NCBI GenBank assembly: GCA_903864395.1
Contig: CAIPFQ010000021.1
Location: 1 to 5,773, forward strand
Direction: 5' to 3'
DNA length: 5,773 bases
Origin: an uncultured Chlamydiae bacterium
GTDB lineage: Bacteria > Chlamydiota > Chlamydiia > Chlamydiales > SM23-39
Shown one piece after another: positions 1 through 5,611 of the stretch. Under the pieces are notes generated by a model. The model was not told where the DNA came from and searched no databases. It saw only the letters and a list, made by a program, of their open reading frames with translations. The position numbers and the translations under genes were made by a program. How positions within the stretch are numbered: position 1 is the stretch's first letter; each line of letters opens with the position of its first letter.

Positions 1-12
1 ACAATCATGATT

Positions 13-17
13 AAGGA
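13..17 (+). promoter_or_regulatory. Shine-Dalgarno deciding the gmd start
   Basis: AAGGA lies 8 nt before the ATG at 26 and overlaps the upstream in-frame ATG at 17. That upstream ATG therefore cannot use this site, and the start at 26 (protein beginning MKKAIITG) is preferred. Stops in two frames at 8-10 (TGA) and 12-14 (TAA) could be the end of a preceding gene, but too little sequence is visible to say. Confidence 0.7.
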
Positions 18-25
18 TGTTATTT

Positions 26-1075
26 ATGAAAAAAGCGATCATCACAGGCGTCACAGGACAAGACGGCTCCTATCTCGCCGAACTTCTCTTAGAAAAAGGA
101 TACGCTGTACACGGTCTTATCCGCAGATCTTCTCTGTCTAATCTGGGGCGCATCGAATCTCTTTGCAGTCCATTCAAAGAAAATTTATCTCTCCATGAGG
201 GCGATTTAACAGATGGATCTAGCGTGCAAAGGATTATCGAAGCTGTAAAGCCCGATGAAATCTATAACTTAGCCGCCATGAGTCATGTAAAAGTCTCTTT
301 CGATACTCCTGAATATACAGCCAATGTCGATGGATTAGGCGTCCTGCGTATCTTGGAGTCAATTCGAAGTGTTGACCCAAAAATTCGCTTCTATCAAGCT
401 TCCACTTCAGAACTTTTTGGCAAAGTCCAAGAAGTGCCTCAAACAGAACAAACGCCTTTTTATCCAAGGTCTCCCTATGGCGTAGCAAAGCTTTATGCCT
501 ACTGGATCGTTGTCAATTACCGAGAAGCTTACAATCTTTATGCTTGCAACGGGATTCTTTTTAATCACGAAAGCCCAAGAAGAGGCGAAACGTTTGTCTC
601 GAGAAAAATCACGCTAGCAGCGGTACGCATCGCTTTGGGAATCCAAGAAAAACTCGTTTTGGGAAATCTCGACGCAAAGAGAGATTGGGGCTATGCCAAA
701 GATTTTGTCGAGGGCATGTGGCTCATGCTCCAGAAATCGAGCGCCAAAGATTTTGTTCTGGCTACAGGAGAGACAACAACGGTTCGCCGCTTTGTCGAGT
801 TAAGCTTTTTAGAGGTCGGACTTCAAATGCAATGGGAAGGGCAAGGCGCTGAAGAGCGTGGCATAGAGAAAGCCACAGGAAAAGTGCTTGTAGAAGTATC
901 GGCACAGTTTTTCCGCCCAACAGAGGTCGAACTGCTCATCGGCAATCCTACGAAAGCAAAAAAGGAGCTCGGCTGGAAGCCAAAAACTCCCCTTGAAGAG
1001 CTCGTGCGAATTATGATTCGCTCAGATCTTCTTCTGTGTCAAAAACAAGCTCAAACTGAGCTGGCCCACAAATAA
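26..1075 (+). CDS. gmd: GDP-mannose 4,6-dehydratase
   Basis: This cytosolic short-chain dehydrogenase/reductase converts GDP-D-mannose to GDP-4-keto-6-deoxy-D-mannose with bound NADP(H). The product is the precursor of GDP-fucose, GDP-rhamnose and related sugars used in surface glycans. The 349-residue protein begins with a Rossmann dinucleotide motif GVTGQDG (Gly8, Gly11, Gly14). GDLTD (59-63) and NLAA (81-84) follow in the usual places. The catalytic set is intact: Thr127 and Glu129 in STSELFG, and Tyr151 and Lys155 in [10 protein letters not shown]. The family signatures [17 protein letters not shown] (175-191), [14 protein letters not shown] and the C-terminal [22 protein letters not shown] are present. 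The stretch before FRPTEV is shorter than in many ~370-residue Gmd proteins, a variation I believe occurs in other bacterial forms. The start at 26 is chosen from RBS spacing. The last 65 bp overlap the convergent gene ending at 1011. No clear terminator follows. The partner epimerase/reductase is not in the window. Confidence 0.96.
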   Translation: MKKAIITGVTGQDGSYLAELLLEKGYAVHGLIRRSSLSNLGRIESLCSPFKENLSLHEGDLTDGSSVQRIIEAVKPDEIYNLAAMSHVKVSFDTPEYTANVDGLGVLRILESIRSVDPKIRFYQASTSELFGKVQEVPQTEQTPFYPRSPYGVAKLYAYWIVVNYREAYNLYACNGILFNHESPRRGETFVSRKITLAAVRIALGIQEKLVLGNLDAKRDWGYAKDFVEGMWLMLQKSSAKDFVLATGETTTVRRFVELSFLEVGLQMQWEGQGAEERGIEKATGKVLVEVSAQFFRPTEVELLIGNPTKAKKELGWKPKTPLEELVRIMIRSDLLLCQKQAQTELAHK

Positions 1076-1292
1076 ACTGTTCTGGAATAATGTAGTGAAC
1101 CCTTACGCGCAACGACCCACAATCTGCGATCACAAGGTAAGCTGTCTCCCCTTCGATCTTAATGATCGATTGCAACTCAGCGTCCCCTAACCACTCATGA
1201 AATCTTGAGTCGTTCAAAATCGCTTCTTTTTCTCGCATCTCCTGATACTGTGGAGGAAGCGCTTGGAGTTGATGACTTAAAAAAACCGGCAT
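1011..1292 (-). CDS. Hypothetical small protein downstream of topA
   Basis: I do not recognise this 93-residue protein. It starts [17 protein letters not shown], has no signal peptide, membrane segment or Cys pair, and is acidic, ending [10 protein letters not shown]. The middle (about 43-77) alternates hydrophobic and polar residues ([29 protein letters not shown]), as expected for a small beta-sheet, after a helical, Glu-rich N-terminal third. It is probably a soluble cytoplasmic protein. Three features support a real gene: a strong Shine-Dalgarno AAAAGGAG at 1301-1308, 8 nt from the ATG; a near-consensus promoter just upstream; and its position 48 bp after topA on the same strand. Its 3' end overlaps gmd by 65 bp in antisense, so the last ~21 codons are constrained by both genes. 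Function is unknown and I infer none from position. Confidence 0.75.
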   Translation of the reverse strand: MPVFLSHQLQALPPQYQEMREKEAILNDSRFHEWLGDAELQSIIKIEGETAYLVIADCGSLRVRVHYIIPEQFICGPAQFELVFDTEEDLSES

Positions 1293-1300
1293 AAATTAGG

Positions 1301-1308
1301 CTCCTTTT
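1301..1308 (-). promoter_or_regulatory. Strong Shine-Dalgarno for the 93-residue gene
   Basis: On the minus strand this reads AAAAGGAG and lies 8 nt before the ATG at 1292-1290. It is one of the strongest ribosome binding sites in the window and fixes the start of the small gene. Confidence 0.7.
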
Positions 1309-1316
1309 ACAGAACC

Positions 1317-1344
1317 ATTATACTTTAAAAGCAAACAAAGTCAA
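1317..1344 (-). promoter_or_regulatory. Near-consensus sigma70/sigma66-type promoter
   Basis: On the minus strand a -35 box TTGACT (1344-1339) and a perfect -10 box TATAAT (1322-1317) are separated by 16 nt. The -35 box contains the topA stop codon TGA (1343-1341). Transcription would begin near 1310, giving a leader of about 17 nt that begins at the Shine-Dalgarno of the 93-residue gene. This makes that gene independently transcribed from the end of topA, although read-through from topA remains possible because no terminator hairpin separates them. Confidence 0.65.
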
Positions 1345-3911
1345 TGCGGTTTCTTTTTTAAATTTTTACTTAACAAAGAAGCTAATTGCATCATATGCAC
1401 AGGCTCTTTCGATTCAAATACTTTTGCAAGGGCTGCGTCGGGAATGATTTGTCTCTTGTCCTTAGGATCTTGTAGATTATGAGACTTAATATAGTCCCAG
1501 ACCTCTCGGGTCGTTTCAGGGCGCGATAGTTCTGTTTTCCCTAATAAGGAAGAAAGGGCAGGAGAAAGCGTCAAACCCGGTTGCGCCGACGTCTTTTTCT
1601 TTGCTTTTTTCGCAGGAGTCTCTTTGGCTGCCGCCCCCTTTCCTTTCGCCCCACGCCGCCCTTTTTTCACATAAGCCGTCTTTGGGTGATCCATATATTT
1701 GGTGCTGATCAGCTCCAAAGAGTTTCCTATCACATCGCAATCTGGATAATTGCTACAGGAGAAAAAGATTTTTCCGAATCGAGACTTTCGTGGCGACAGT
1801 TTTCCCTCGCATCCAACCGCAGGACAGGGCGAAAGATTTTCAAGGCTTAAAACAGGCTCTCCTTTCTTTGGAATATTCACAATCCCCTTGCAATCAGGAT
1901 AGGTAGAGCAGCCCAAAAAAGCGCCAAAGCGCCCATGGCGCAGCGTCATTGGCAAGCCGCAGTGGGGGCACGGCTGATCCCAATTAAAATTAGGATCATA
2001 ATCTTCCTTATTAAAATTGACAGCTTCTATCGCGCTTGTATAATCGCAATCGGGATAATTCGAACAGCCGTAAAAATATTTATTGCGCGACCAAATTTTT
2101 TGGAGTTTTTGGCCACATTTTAGGCAGTCGAGGTCCGTTAGAAGCTTTGGAACGACCGCTTCTTTTTCTGCTTTTTCCACAAGAGGGATGAAGCCGACCC
2201 AAAATTCGCGCAAAAGATCTTTCCAATCTTTATTATGCTCCGCGACCTGTTCGAGTTGATCTTCCATTTGCGCAGTAAACGTCACGTCCATGATGGGCTG
2301 AAAATTTTCTTCCAGCATCTGGGCAATCACTTTTCCAAGCTCTGTCGGCTTTAGCGCTTGCGCCTCTTTTTCCGTATAGTCGCGACTTTGAATTTTATTC
2401 ATAATCGAGGCGTAAGTCGAAGGTCTGCCGATCCCAAGACGCTCCAATTCCTTGACTAAAGAGGCCTCTGTAAAGCGCGGAGGTGGTTTTGTAAAAGATT
2501 GTTCCGAGGTCACTTCCATCAAATGCAGACGCATATTGACCTCCAAGGGGGGCAATGTTTTCGCCTCCTCCTCTTCTTCCGTAGGGGCGCCGCGATCCTT
2601 TTTCTCTTCATAGACCGCAAGAAATCCGTTAAACTTCATCACAGAACCGCTCGAGCGGAGCATCATATCGCGATTGGTTGTGATATCTACCGAGACAGTG
2701 TCATAGATCGCTGGATTCATTTGCGAGGCGATAAACCTTCTCCAAATCAAAAGATACACTTTGTGTTGGTCCGCCGTAAGATACTGGCGCACTTTTTCTG
2801 GATCGCGTCCTAAATTCGTTGGGCGGATCGCTTCGTGTGCCTCTTGCGCGCTTTTTTTCGATGCATAGACGCGCGGCTGATCTGGAAGATATTCTGGGCC
2901 AAAGTGTTGAAGAATGTATTTGCGCGCATTCGCAATCGCTTCCGGTGCAATATTGACCGAGTCGGTACGCATATAAGTAATCAATCCCTCGCTGCCCTCT
3001 TTGCCCATGTCGATCCCCTCGTAAAGATCTTGGGCAATGCTCATGGTTCGAGACACAGAAAATCCATAATGGCGACTCGCCTCTTGCTGAAGTGTCGATG
3101 TGATAAAAGGGGGGACTGGGTTGCGCCGTCTTTCCTTTTTCTCAACGCTGGAGACCACATATTCTGCGCCTTTGAGCTTCGCGACAATTCCCTCAGCCGT
3201 TTTTGCATCAGAGATGAGAAAACACTCTTTATCGCCTAACTTTTCTTTTTCGACGCGCAATTTATGAACCGTGTGCAAAGAGGCAGGAAAAGTGCGATCC
3301 AAAGAAGGCGCTTTTAACAGAGCGCCAATATTCCAATATTCTACAGGAGAAAAAGCATCGATCTCTTTTTCTCGATCCACAACGAGTTTAAGCGCGACCG
3401 ACTGAACTCTTCCTGCAGAAGTTCCATTGCGACCTCTTTTGACCCTGCGCGTAAGAATCGGAGAAATTTTATAGCCGACAATTCGATCGAGAAGGCGTCT
3501 TGCCTGCTGCGCATTGACCAAATCCATATCAATGTCTCTAGGATGCGCTAAAGAATTTTGAACGGCATCTTTTGTGATCGACTGAAACGCCGTGCGCTTA
3601 AGCTTTGTTCCTTTAGGGAGGATGGAAGCAATGTGCCAGGCGATAGCCTCCCCTTCTCGGTCGGGATCGGGAGCCAAAAATACCATATCGGCTTTTTTCG
3701 CAGCCGCTTGGAGCTTTGCAATCACCTCTTTTTTATCGGGCATCGTCACATATTTTGGCTCAAAATCATTCTCGATATCGATCCCAAACTCTTTTTGTGG
3801 CAAATCTCGAATATGCCCCACCGAAGATTCAAAAAAATAATCCTGCCCCAAAAACTTTCGAAGCGTCTTCATTTTGGCCGGCGACTCGACGATCACCAGG
3901 TACTTACCCAT
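1341..3911 (-). CDS. topA: DNA topoisomerase I with C-terminal SWIB domain
   Basis: This type IA topoisomerase relaxes negative supercoils by transient single-strand cleavage. The 856-residue protein opens with a Toprim domain: VIVESPAK (Glu9) and metal-binding PDPDREGEA (Asp82, Asp84, Glu86). SAGRVQSVALKLVVDREKEI (165-184) follows. The active-site Tyr is Tyr313 in ITYMRTDS. RFTEASLVKELERLGIGRPSTYASI (479-503) is the conserved family block. Three four-Cys zinc fingers follow: Cys596/599/616/622, Cys648/651/668/674 and Cys696/701/719/725, the last with CX4C spacing. A Lys/Ala-rich linker (749-773) leads to a SWIB/MDM2-like domain (about 778-853; LSPALSSLLG, VWDYIKSHNLQDPKDKRQI). SWIB is mainly eukaryotic, and its fusion to TopA is known in Chlamydiae. 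The start at 3911 (MGKYLVIVES) is chosen because GAGGG (3922-3918) lies 6 nt upstream. The ATG at 3917 abuts that site and is less likely. All catalytic residues are present. Confidence 0.97.
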   Translation of the reverse strand: MGKYLVIVESPAKMKTLRKFLGQDYFFESSVGHIRDLPQKEFGIDIENDFEPKYVTMPDKKEVIAKLQAAAKKADMVFLAPDPDREGEAIAWHIASILPKGTKLKRTAFQSITKDAVQNSLAHPRDIDMDLVNAQQARRLLDRIVGYKISPILTRRVKRGRNGTSAGRVQSVALKLVVDREKEIDAFSPVEYWNIGALLKAPSLDRTFPASLHTVHKLRVEKEKLGDKECFLISDAKTAEGIVAKLKGAEYVVSSVEKKERRRNPVPPFITSTLQQEASRHYGFSVSRTMSIAQDLYEGIDMGKEGSEGLITYMRTDSVNIAPEAIANARKYILQHFGPEYLPDQPRVYASKKSAQEAHEAIRPTNLGRDPEKVRQYLTADQHKVYLLIWRRFIASQMNPAIYDTVSVDITTNRDMMLRSSGSVMKFNGFLAVYEEKKDRGAPTEEEEEAKTLPPLEVNMRLHLMEVTSEQSFTKPPPRFTEASLVKELERLGIGRPSTYASIMNKIQSRDYTEKEAQALKPTELGKVIAQMLEENFQPIMDVTFTAQMEDQLEQVAEHNKDWKDLLREFWVGFIPLVEKAEKEAVVPKLLTDLDCLKCGQKLQKIWSRNKYFYGCSNYPDCDYTSAIEAVNFNKEDYDPNFNWDQPCPHCGLPMTLRHGRFGAFLGCSTYPDCKGIVNIPKKGEPVLSLENLSPCPAVGCEGKLSPRKSRFGKIFFSCSNYPDCDVIGNSLELISTKYMDHPKTAYVKKGRRGAKGKGAAAKETPAKKAKKKTSAQPGLTLSPALSSLLGKTELSRPETTREVWDYIKSHNLQDPKDKRQIIPDAALAKVFESKEPVHMMQLASLLSKNLKKKPH

Positions 3912-3924
3912 TTTCATCCCTCAA

Positions 3925-3952
3925 AAGATACCGATGGTATCTGATTTCTCAA
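3925..3952 (-). promoter_or_regulatory. Candidate topA promoter
   Basis: On the minus strand TTGAGA (3952-3947) and TATCTT (3930-3925) are separated by 16 nt. The -10 match is moderate. Transcription from it would start around 3918, at the Shine-Dalgarno itself, leaving a leader of only about 7 nt, which is a reason for doubt. A weaker alternative, TTGCAC with a 17-nt spacer to TACCAT, lies slightly upstream. Transcription may instead come from tatD. Confidence 0.25.
3927..3941. repeat. Inverted repeat before topA
   Basis: GATACC-GAT-GGTATC has 6-bp arms around a 3-bp centre. It lies about 16 bp upstream of the topA start and overlaps the -10 and spacer of the candidate promoter. This is a position where a dimeric repressor could act. 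No T tract follows on either strand, so it is not an intrinsic terminator. A regulatory role is inference. Confidence 0.4.
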
Positions 3953-4002
3953 CAAAGTGCAAATCCTAGCCATTTTTCCTAGTACTTTCTCCTCTTTTTT
4001 GA

Positions 4003-4239
4003 GATAATGACCTTCATGAAGGTCAGCAGAGAGAGAGCTTAAAAGCTCTTAAAATCATCCAAAAACCCCTCTACGAAAGAATGCCGATTGCCTACCAAGG
4101 AGATTGGCTCGATGGTTACATTCCTAATCAAAATTTCTACATCCCCTCAAATCTCCCGAGGCATCCAACCCAAAAAAGTTGCAAAGTCGAGCTTAATTAC
4201 ACCAAAAAAGCCGTTTCGCATTTTCAGAGCTCGCTGTAG
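4003..4239 (+). pseudogene. Start-less protein-like frame, possibly a frameshifted small gene
   Basis: The frame is open from just after a TGA at 4000-4002 to a TAG at 4237-4239. Its translation looks protein-like and includes ERMPIAYQGDWLDGYIPNQN and FYIPSNLPRHPTQKSCKVEL. I recognise no family. The first in-frame ATG is at 4081, giving 52 residues with no convincing Shine-Dalgarno. Better placed ATGs at 4007 and 4016 sit in another frame that stops at 4040-4042. Between them is an AG run (4028-4037, five units). Losing one AG would join those ATGs to the long frame, giving MKVSRESLKALKIIQKPLYE and so on. The frame overlaps the 3' end of tatD by 47 bp in antisense. It could be a decayed gene, a slippage-controlled small gene, or chance. 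Confidence 0.3.
4008..4025. repeat. Perfect 18-bp palindrome in the tatD-topA gap
   Basis: TGACCTTCATGAAGGTCA equals its own reverse complement over all 18 bp. As RNA it would form at most a 7-bp stem with a 4-nt loop, and neither strand has a T tract after it, so a double-stranded operator is more likely than a terminator. It lies 97 bp upstream of the topA start. A second inverted repeat, GAGCTT-AA-AAGCTC, lies at 4035-4048. No regulator can be assigned. Confidence 0.5.
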
Positions 4240-4954
4240 CCACCGCTTCCAAAGAAATGCCCTTCACATCGGCAATGCAACGAGCTGTTTCTGTGATGAA
4301 AGAAGGTTCGTTGATCTCTCCTCGATGGCTTTGGGGGGCCAGAAAAGGGGCGTCTGTTTCAATCAAAAGCTGCGAAAGAGGAACGATCTTCGCAACGTCC
4401 CTCAGGGCTCCGCTTTTTTTAAATGTAACAATTCCACTGAGGGAAAGAAACCATCCTCGTTCCAAAACTTTTTGAGCCTCTTTAACGGTTCCCGTAAAGC
4501 AGTGAAGAATCGCAGGCCCCTTATATAGGCTGTCTGTCATGGCAAATAGATCTGCAAAAGCTTCTCTGCAATGCAAAATAACAGGAAGCTTTGTCTCCAT
4601 CGACAAAGCGAGGTAGCGCTCTAACAATTTTTTCTGAAAAGATTGGGGGGAGTATTCGTAGTGATAATCGAGGCCCGTTTCGCCAATGGCAGCCAAGAAA
4701 CCTTGCCTTGCTGCCTCTGCAAAAAGCGAGAAATCTTTATCTCCATCTATCTCTGCATAATGAGGCGTTGTCGCTCCCGCATTGCGAATCCACGAATAGC
4801 GCTTTGAGAGAGAGATCCCCTCGCACAAAGTCTGGGGATCAGTGCAAATATTTAAAATATGCTCTACATGAGCAGCTTTTGCCCTCTTTAAAACGTCCTC
4901 TATCTGAGGAATCATTTCAGAAGATCCAAGGTGTGCATGCGAATCAATCAGCAT
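4193..4954 (-). CDS. tatD: TatD-family metal-dependent hydrolase/DNase
   Basis: TatD-family proteins are cytoplasmic TIM-barrel metalloenzymes, several with Mg-dependent 3'-5' exonuclease or DNase activity. The 253-residue protein has the usual family length and a full set of metal ligands: His6 and His8 in MLIDSHAHL, Glu92 in IGETGLDYHYE, His128 in VILHCREAF, His151 in ILHCFTG, and Asp201 in IETDAPFLAP. The RGEINEPSFI loop (211-220) corresponds to the family RGKRNEP motif. The start at 4954 is chosen because MLIDSHAHL is the typical family N-terminus and this is the first ATG. A TTG at 4981 would add nine residues (MSNNSWDFI) and is coupled to an upstream mini-ORF. Neither start has a good Shine-Dalgarno. 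The gene is on the same strand as topA, 281 bp upstream of it. The exact paralogue (TatD, YcfH/YabD type) cannot be settled here. Confidence 0.93.
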   Translation of the reverse strand: MLIDSHAHLGSSEMIPQIEDVLKRAKAAHVEHILNICTDPQTLCEGISLSKRYSWIRNAGATTPHYAEIDGDKDFSLFAEAARQGFLAAIGETGLDYHYEYSPQSFQKKLLERYLALSMETKLPVILHCREAFADLFAMTDSLYKGPAILHCFTGTVKEAQKVLERGWFLSLSGIVTFKKSGALRDVAKIVPLSQLLIETDAPFLAPQSHRGEINEPSFITETARCIADVKGISLEAVATASSENAKRLFWCN

Positions 4955-4977
4955 AATAAAATCCCATGAGTTGTTAC

Positions 4978-5020
4978 TCAATCACAACCTGTTGTCTTTA
5001 TCACATTACGCACCCTCCTT
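4978..5020 (-). promoter_or_regulatory. tatD leader: strong SD, AUG-UGA start-stop and coupled mini-ORF
   Basis: The best ribosome binding site upstream of tatD, AAGGAGG (5020-5014), does not serve tatD directly. Seven nt after it is an ATG (5006-5004) followed at once by TGA (5003-5001) and TAA. An overlapping GTG (5004-5002, spacing 9) opens an 8-codon frame, MIKTTGCD. Its TGA (4980-4978) overlaps the TTG at 4981-4979, which is in frame with tatD. Copies of ACAAC/GTTGT at 4970-4974, 4984-4988 and 4991-4995 could form two alternative short hairpins around that TTG. Translational coupling or attenuation is inferred. Confidence 0.4.
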
Positions 5021-5084
5021 CAGATACTTAATATGCGGGAACGCTTGGGTGAACCCAGACATTCATGCCTGGGATTGTATTAGT

Positions 5085-5121
5085 TTGGGAGAGTCTTCGT
5101 ACCCCTCCCAACCCGTTTTTT
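5085..5121 (+). terminator. Terminator-like hairpin with T6, no obvious upstream gene
   Basis: TTGGGAG (5085-5091) pairs perfectly with CTCCCAA (5105-5111) around a 13-nt loop. Four nt later comes a run of six T (5116-5121). The 13-nt loop and the gap before the T run make it imperfect. It faces the + strand, where no gene is seen immediately upstream, so it could end a short non-coding transcript or antisense RNA across the tatD leader. On the minus strand there is no T tract. Upstream, TGGGT-GA-ACCCA (5045-5056) and CCCAG/CTGGG (5055-5059 and 5069-5073) offer mutually exclusive small stems. Confidence 0.4.
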
Positions 5122-5153
5122 GAAAAGACCCCGCCCTTAAGGGCGAGGTTTTC
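5122..5153. terminator. Bidirectional terminator-like GC hairpin
   Basis: CCCCGCCC (5129-5136), TTAA loop, GGGCGAGG (5141-5148), flanked by GAAAA and TTTTC. On the minus strand the 8-bp stem pairs fully with one G-U wobble and is followed by TCTTTTC. On the + strand there is one C-A mismatch and a TTTT follows. It lies between the divergently oriented tatD (-) and the Cys-rich gene (+) and would insulate the region. GC hairpins of this kind also occur at ends of IS200/IS605 elements, but no transposase is visible. Confidence 0.5.
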
Positions 5154-5168
5154 CGTTTCGGGATGAAC

Positions 5169-5198
5169 TTGACCCACAGTTTATCCGCCCCGTATTTA
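5169..5198 (+). promoter_or_regulatory. Candidate promoter for the Cys-rich gene
   Basis: TTGACC (5169-5174) is followed after 18 nt by TATTTA (5193-5198). The -35 box is good, while the -10 box matches at three of six positions and the spacer is one nt long. It would give a leader of nearly 90 nt ahead of the ATG at 5293. The start of that leader is AT-rich with no clear structure. Confidence 0.3.
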
Positions 5199-5292
5199 AA
5201 AAGATATTCGCTAAATTTCATAGATTTTTCTAGACTCCACTCGATTTTTTTTGTCTCCTATGCTACACCTGCATCACCGGGTAGGTTGCTTC

Positions 5293-5484
5293 ATGAATTC
5301 AAATTTTTTCAATCTTAGTTTTTGGTTTTTAGTCTGCTGCCTCTCAGGCGCTGCGTCTTGCTCGCGTGAGGACATGGATAGCTACAAGAGAAAATGCGGC
5401 CGTTATTGCGCCTGTCGGGCGGAAGAGTCGAAGCGCGAATGTGGCTGTCATGAGGATTGCGATTGCCACGATTTCGGGCATTAG
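5293..5484 (+). CDS. Small Cys-rich exported protein, probable lipoprotein
   Basis: I do not recognise a named family. The 63-residue product has a hydrophobic N-terminal segment, FFNLSFWFLVCCLSGAAS (residues 5-22), then Cys23, consistent with a lipoprotein signal peptide. The lipobox AASC is relaxed (Ala at -3), and the n-region has no Lys or Arg, which is atypical. The mature part from Cys23 is about 41 residues, charged, with eight Cys (23, 35, 39, 41, 50, 52, 56, 58) in an ordered pattern: C-x3-C-x-C, eight residues, then C-x-C-x3-C-x-C, plus His residues at 53, 59 and 63. This resembles metal-binding or disulfide cross-linked small proteins; Chlamydiae use Cys-rich lipoproteins in their envelope. 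The ATG at 5293 has AGG 7 nt upstream (5283-5285). Alternative starts at ATG 5260 or TTG 5251 would lengthen the n-region and add an Arg. Confidence 0.65.
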   Translation: MNSNFFNLSFWFLVCCLSGAASCSREDMDSYKRKCGRYCACRAEESKRECGCHEDCDCHDFGH

Positions 5485-5530
5485 GGCTCGTAAGCAAATA
5501 ACTGTTACATTTCCTCTGCGCCAGCATCTT

Positions 5531-5567
5531 CACCTTTGGGCTATTTTCACAATTCCGACACCGACTC
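5531..5567 (+). repeat. Repeat copy A (+)
   Basis: CACCTT, then GGGCTATTTTCACAATTCCG (5538-5557), ending ACACCGACTC. It matches the reverse complement of copy B at 25 of 30 positions over 5538-5567, and aligns with copy C as a direct repeat, including the leading CACCTT, with a small gap. It lies 46 bp after the stop of the Cys-rich gene. GACTC at its end can pair with GAGTC at 5576-5580. Confidence 0.6.
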
Positions 5568-5611
5568 GGGAAACGGAGTCTTCAACAGTCATCGTGAAAT
5601 CAGTGAATCCA

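Noticed and set aside
1153..1169. TCGATC-TTAAT-GATCGA as a gmd terminator.
   Set aside because: AT-rich 6-bp stem with no T run on either strand, inside the coding sequence of the 93-residue gene.
2835..3239. A 134-codon + strand ORF opposite topA, and other long + strand frames there.
   Set aside because: Antisense shadows of the conserved topA coding sequence with no RBS or family features.
4088..4528. A 146-codon + strand ORF starting at TTG.
   Set aside because: Mostly antisense to tatD, whose metal ligands and family motifs are complete; no Shine-Dalgarno or recognisable protein.
5040..5120. Possible tRNA, 5S rRNA or SRP RNA in the hairpin-rich region upstream of tatD.
   Set aside because: No tRNA cloverleaf with a TPsiC motif, no 5S conserved core and no SRP GGAAGCAGCC-type loop could be found.
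5063..5221. A 52-codon minus-strand ORF (MKFSEYLFKYGADKLWVKFI...) upstream of tatD.
   Set aside because: It runs straight through both terminator-like hairpins, its only GGAG lies 13 nt from the ATG, and I recognise no family. Chance open frame is more likely, though it cannot be excluded.
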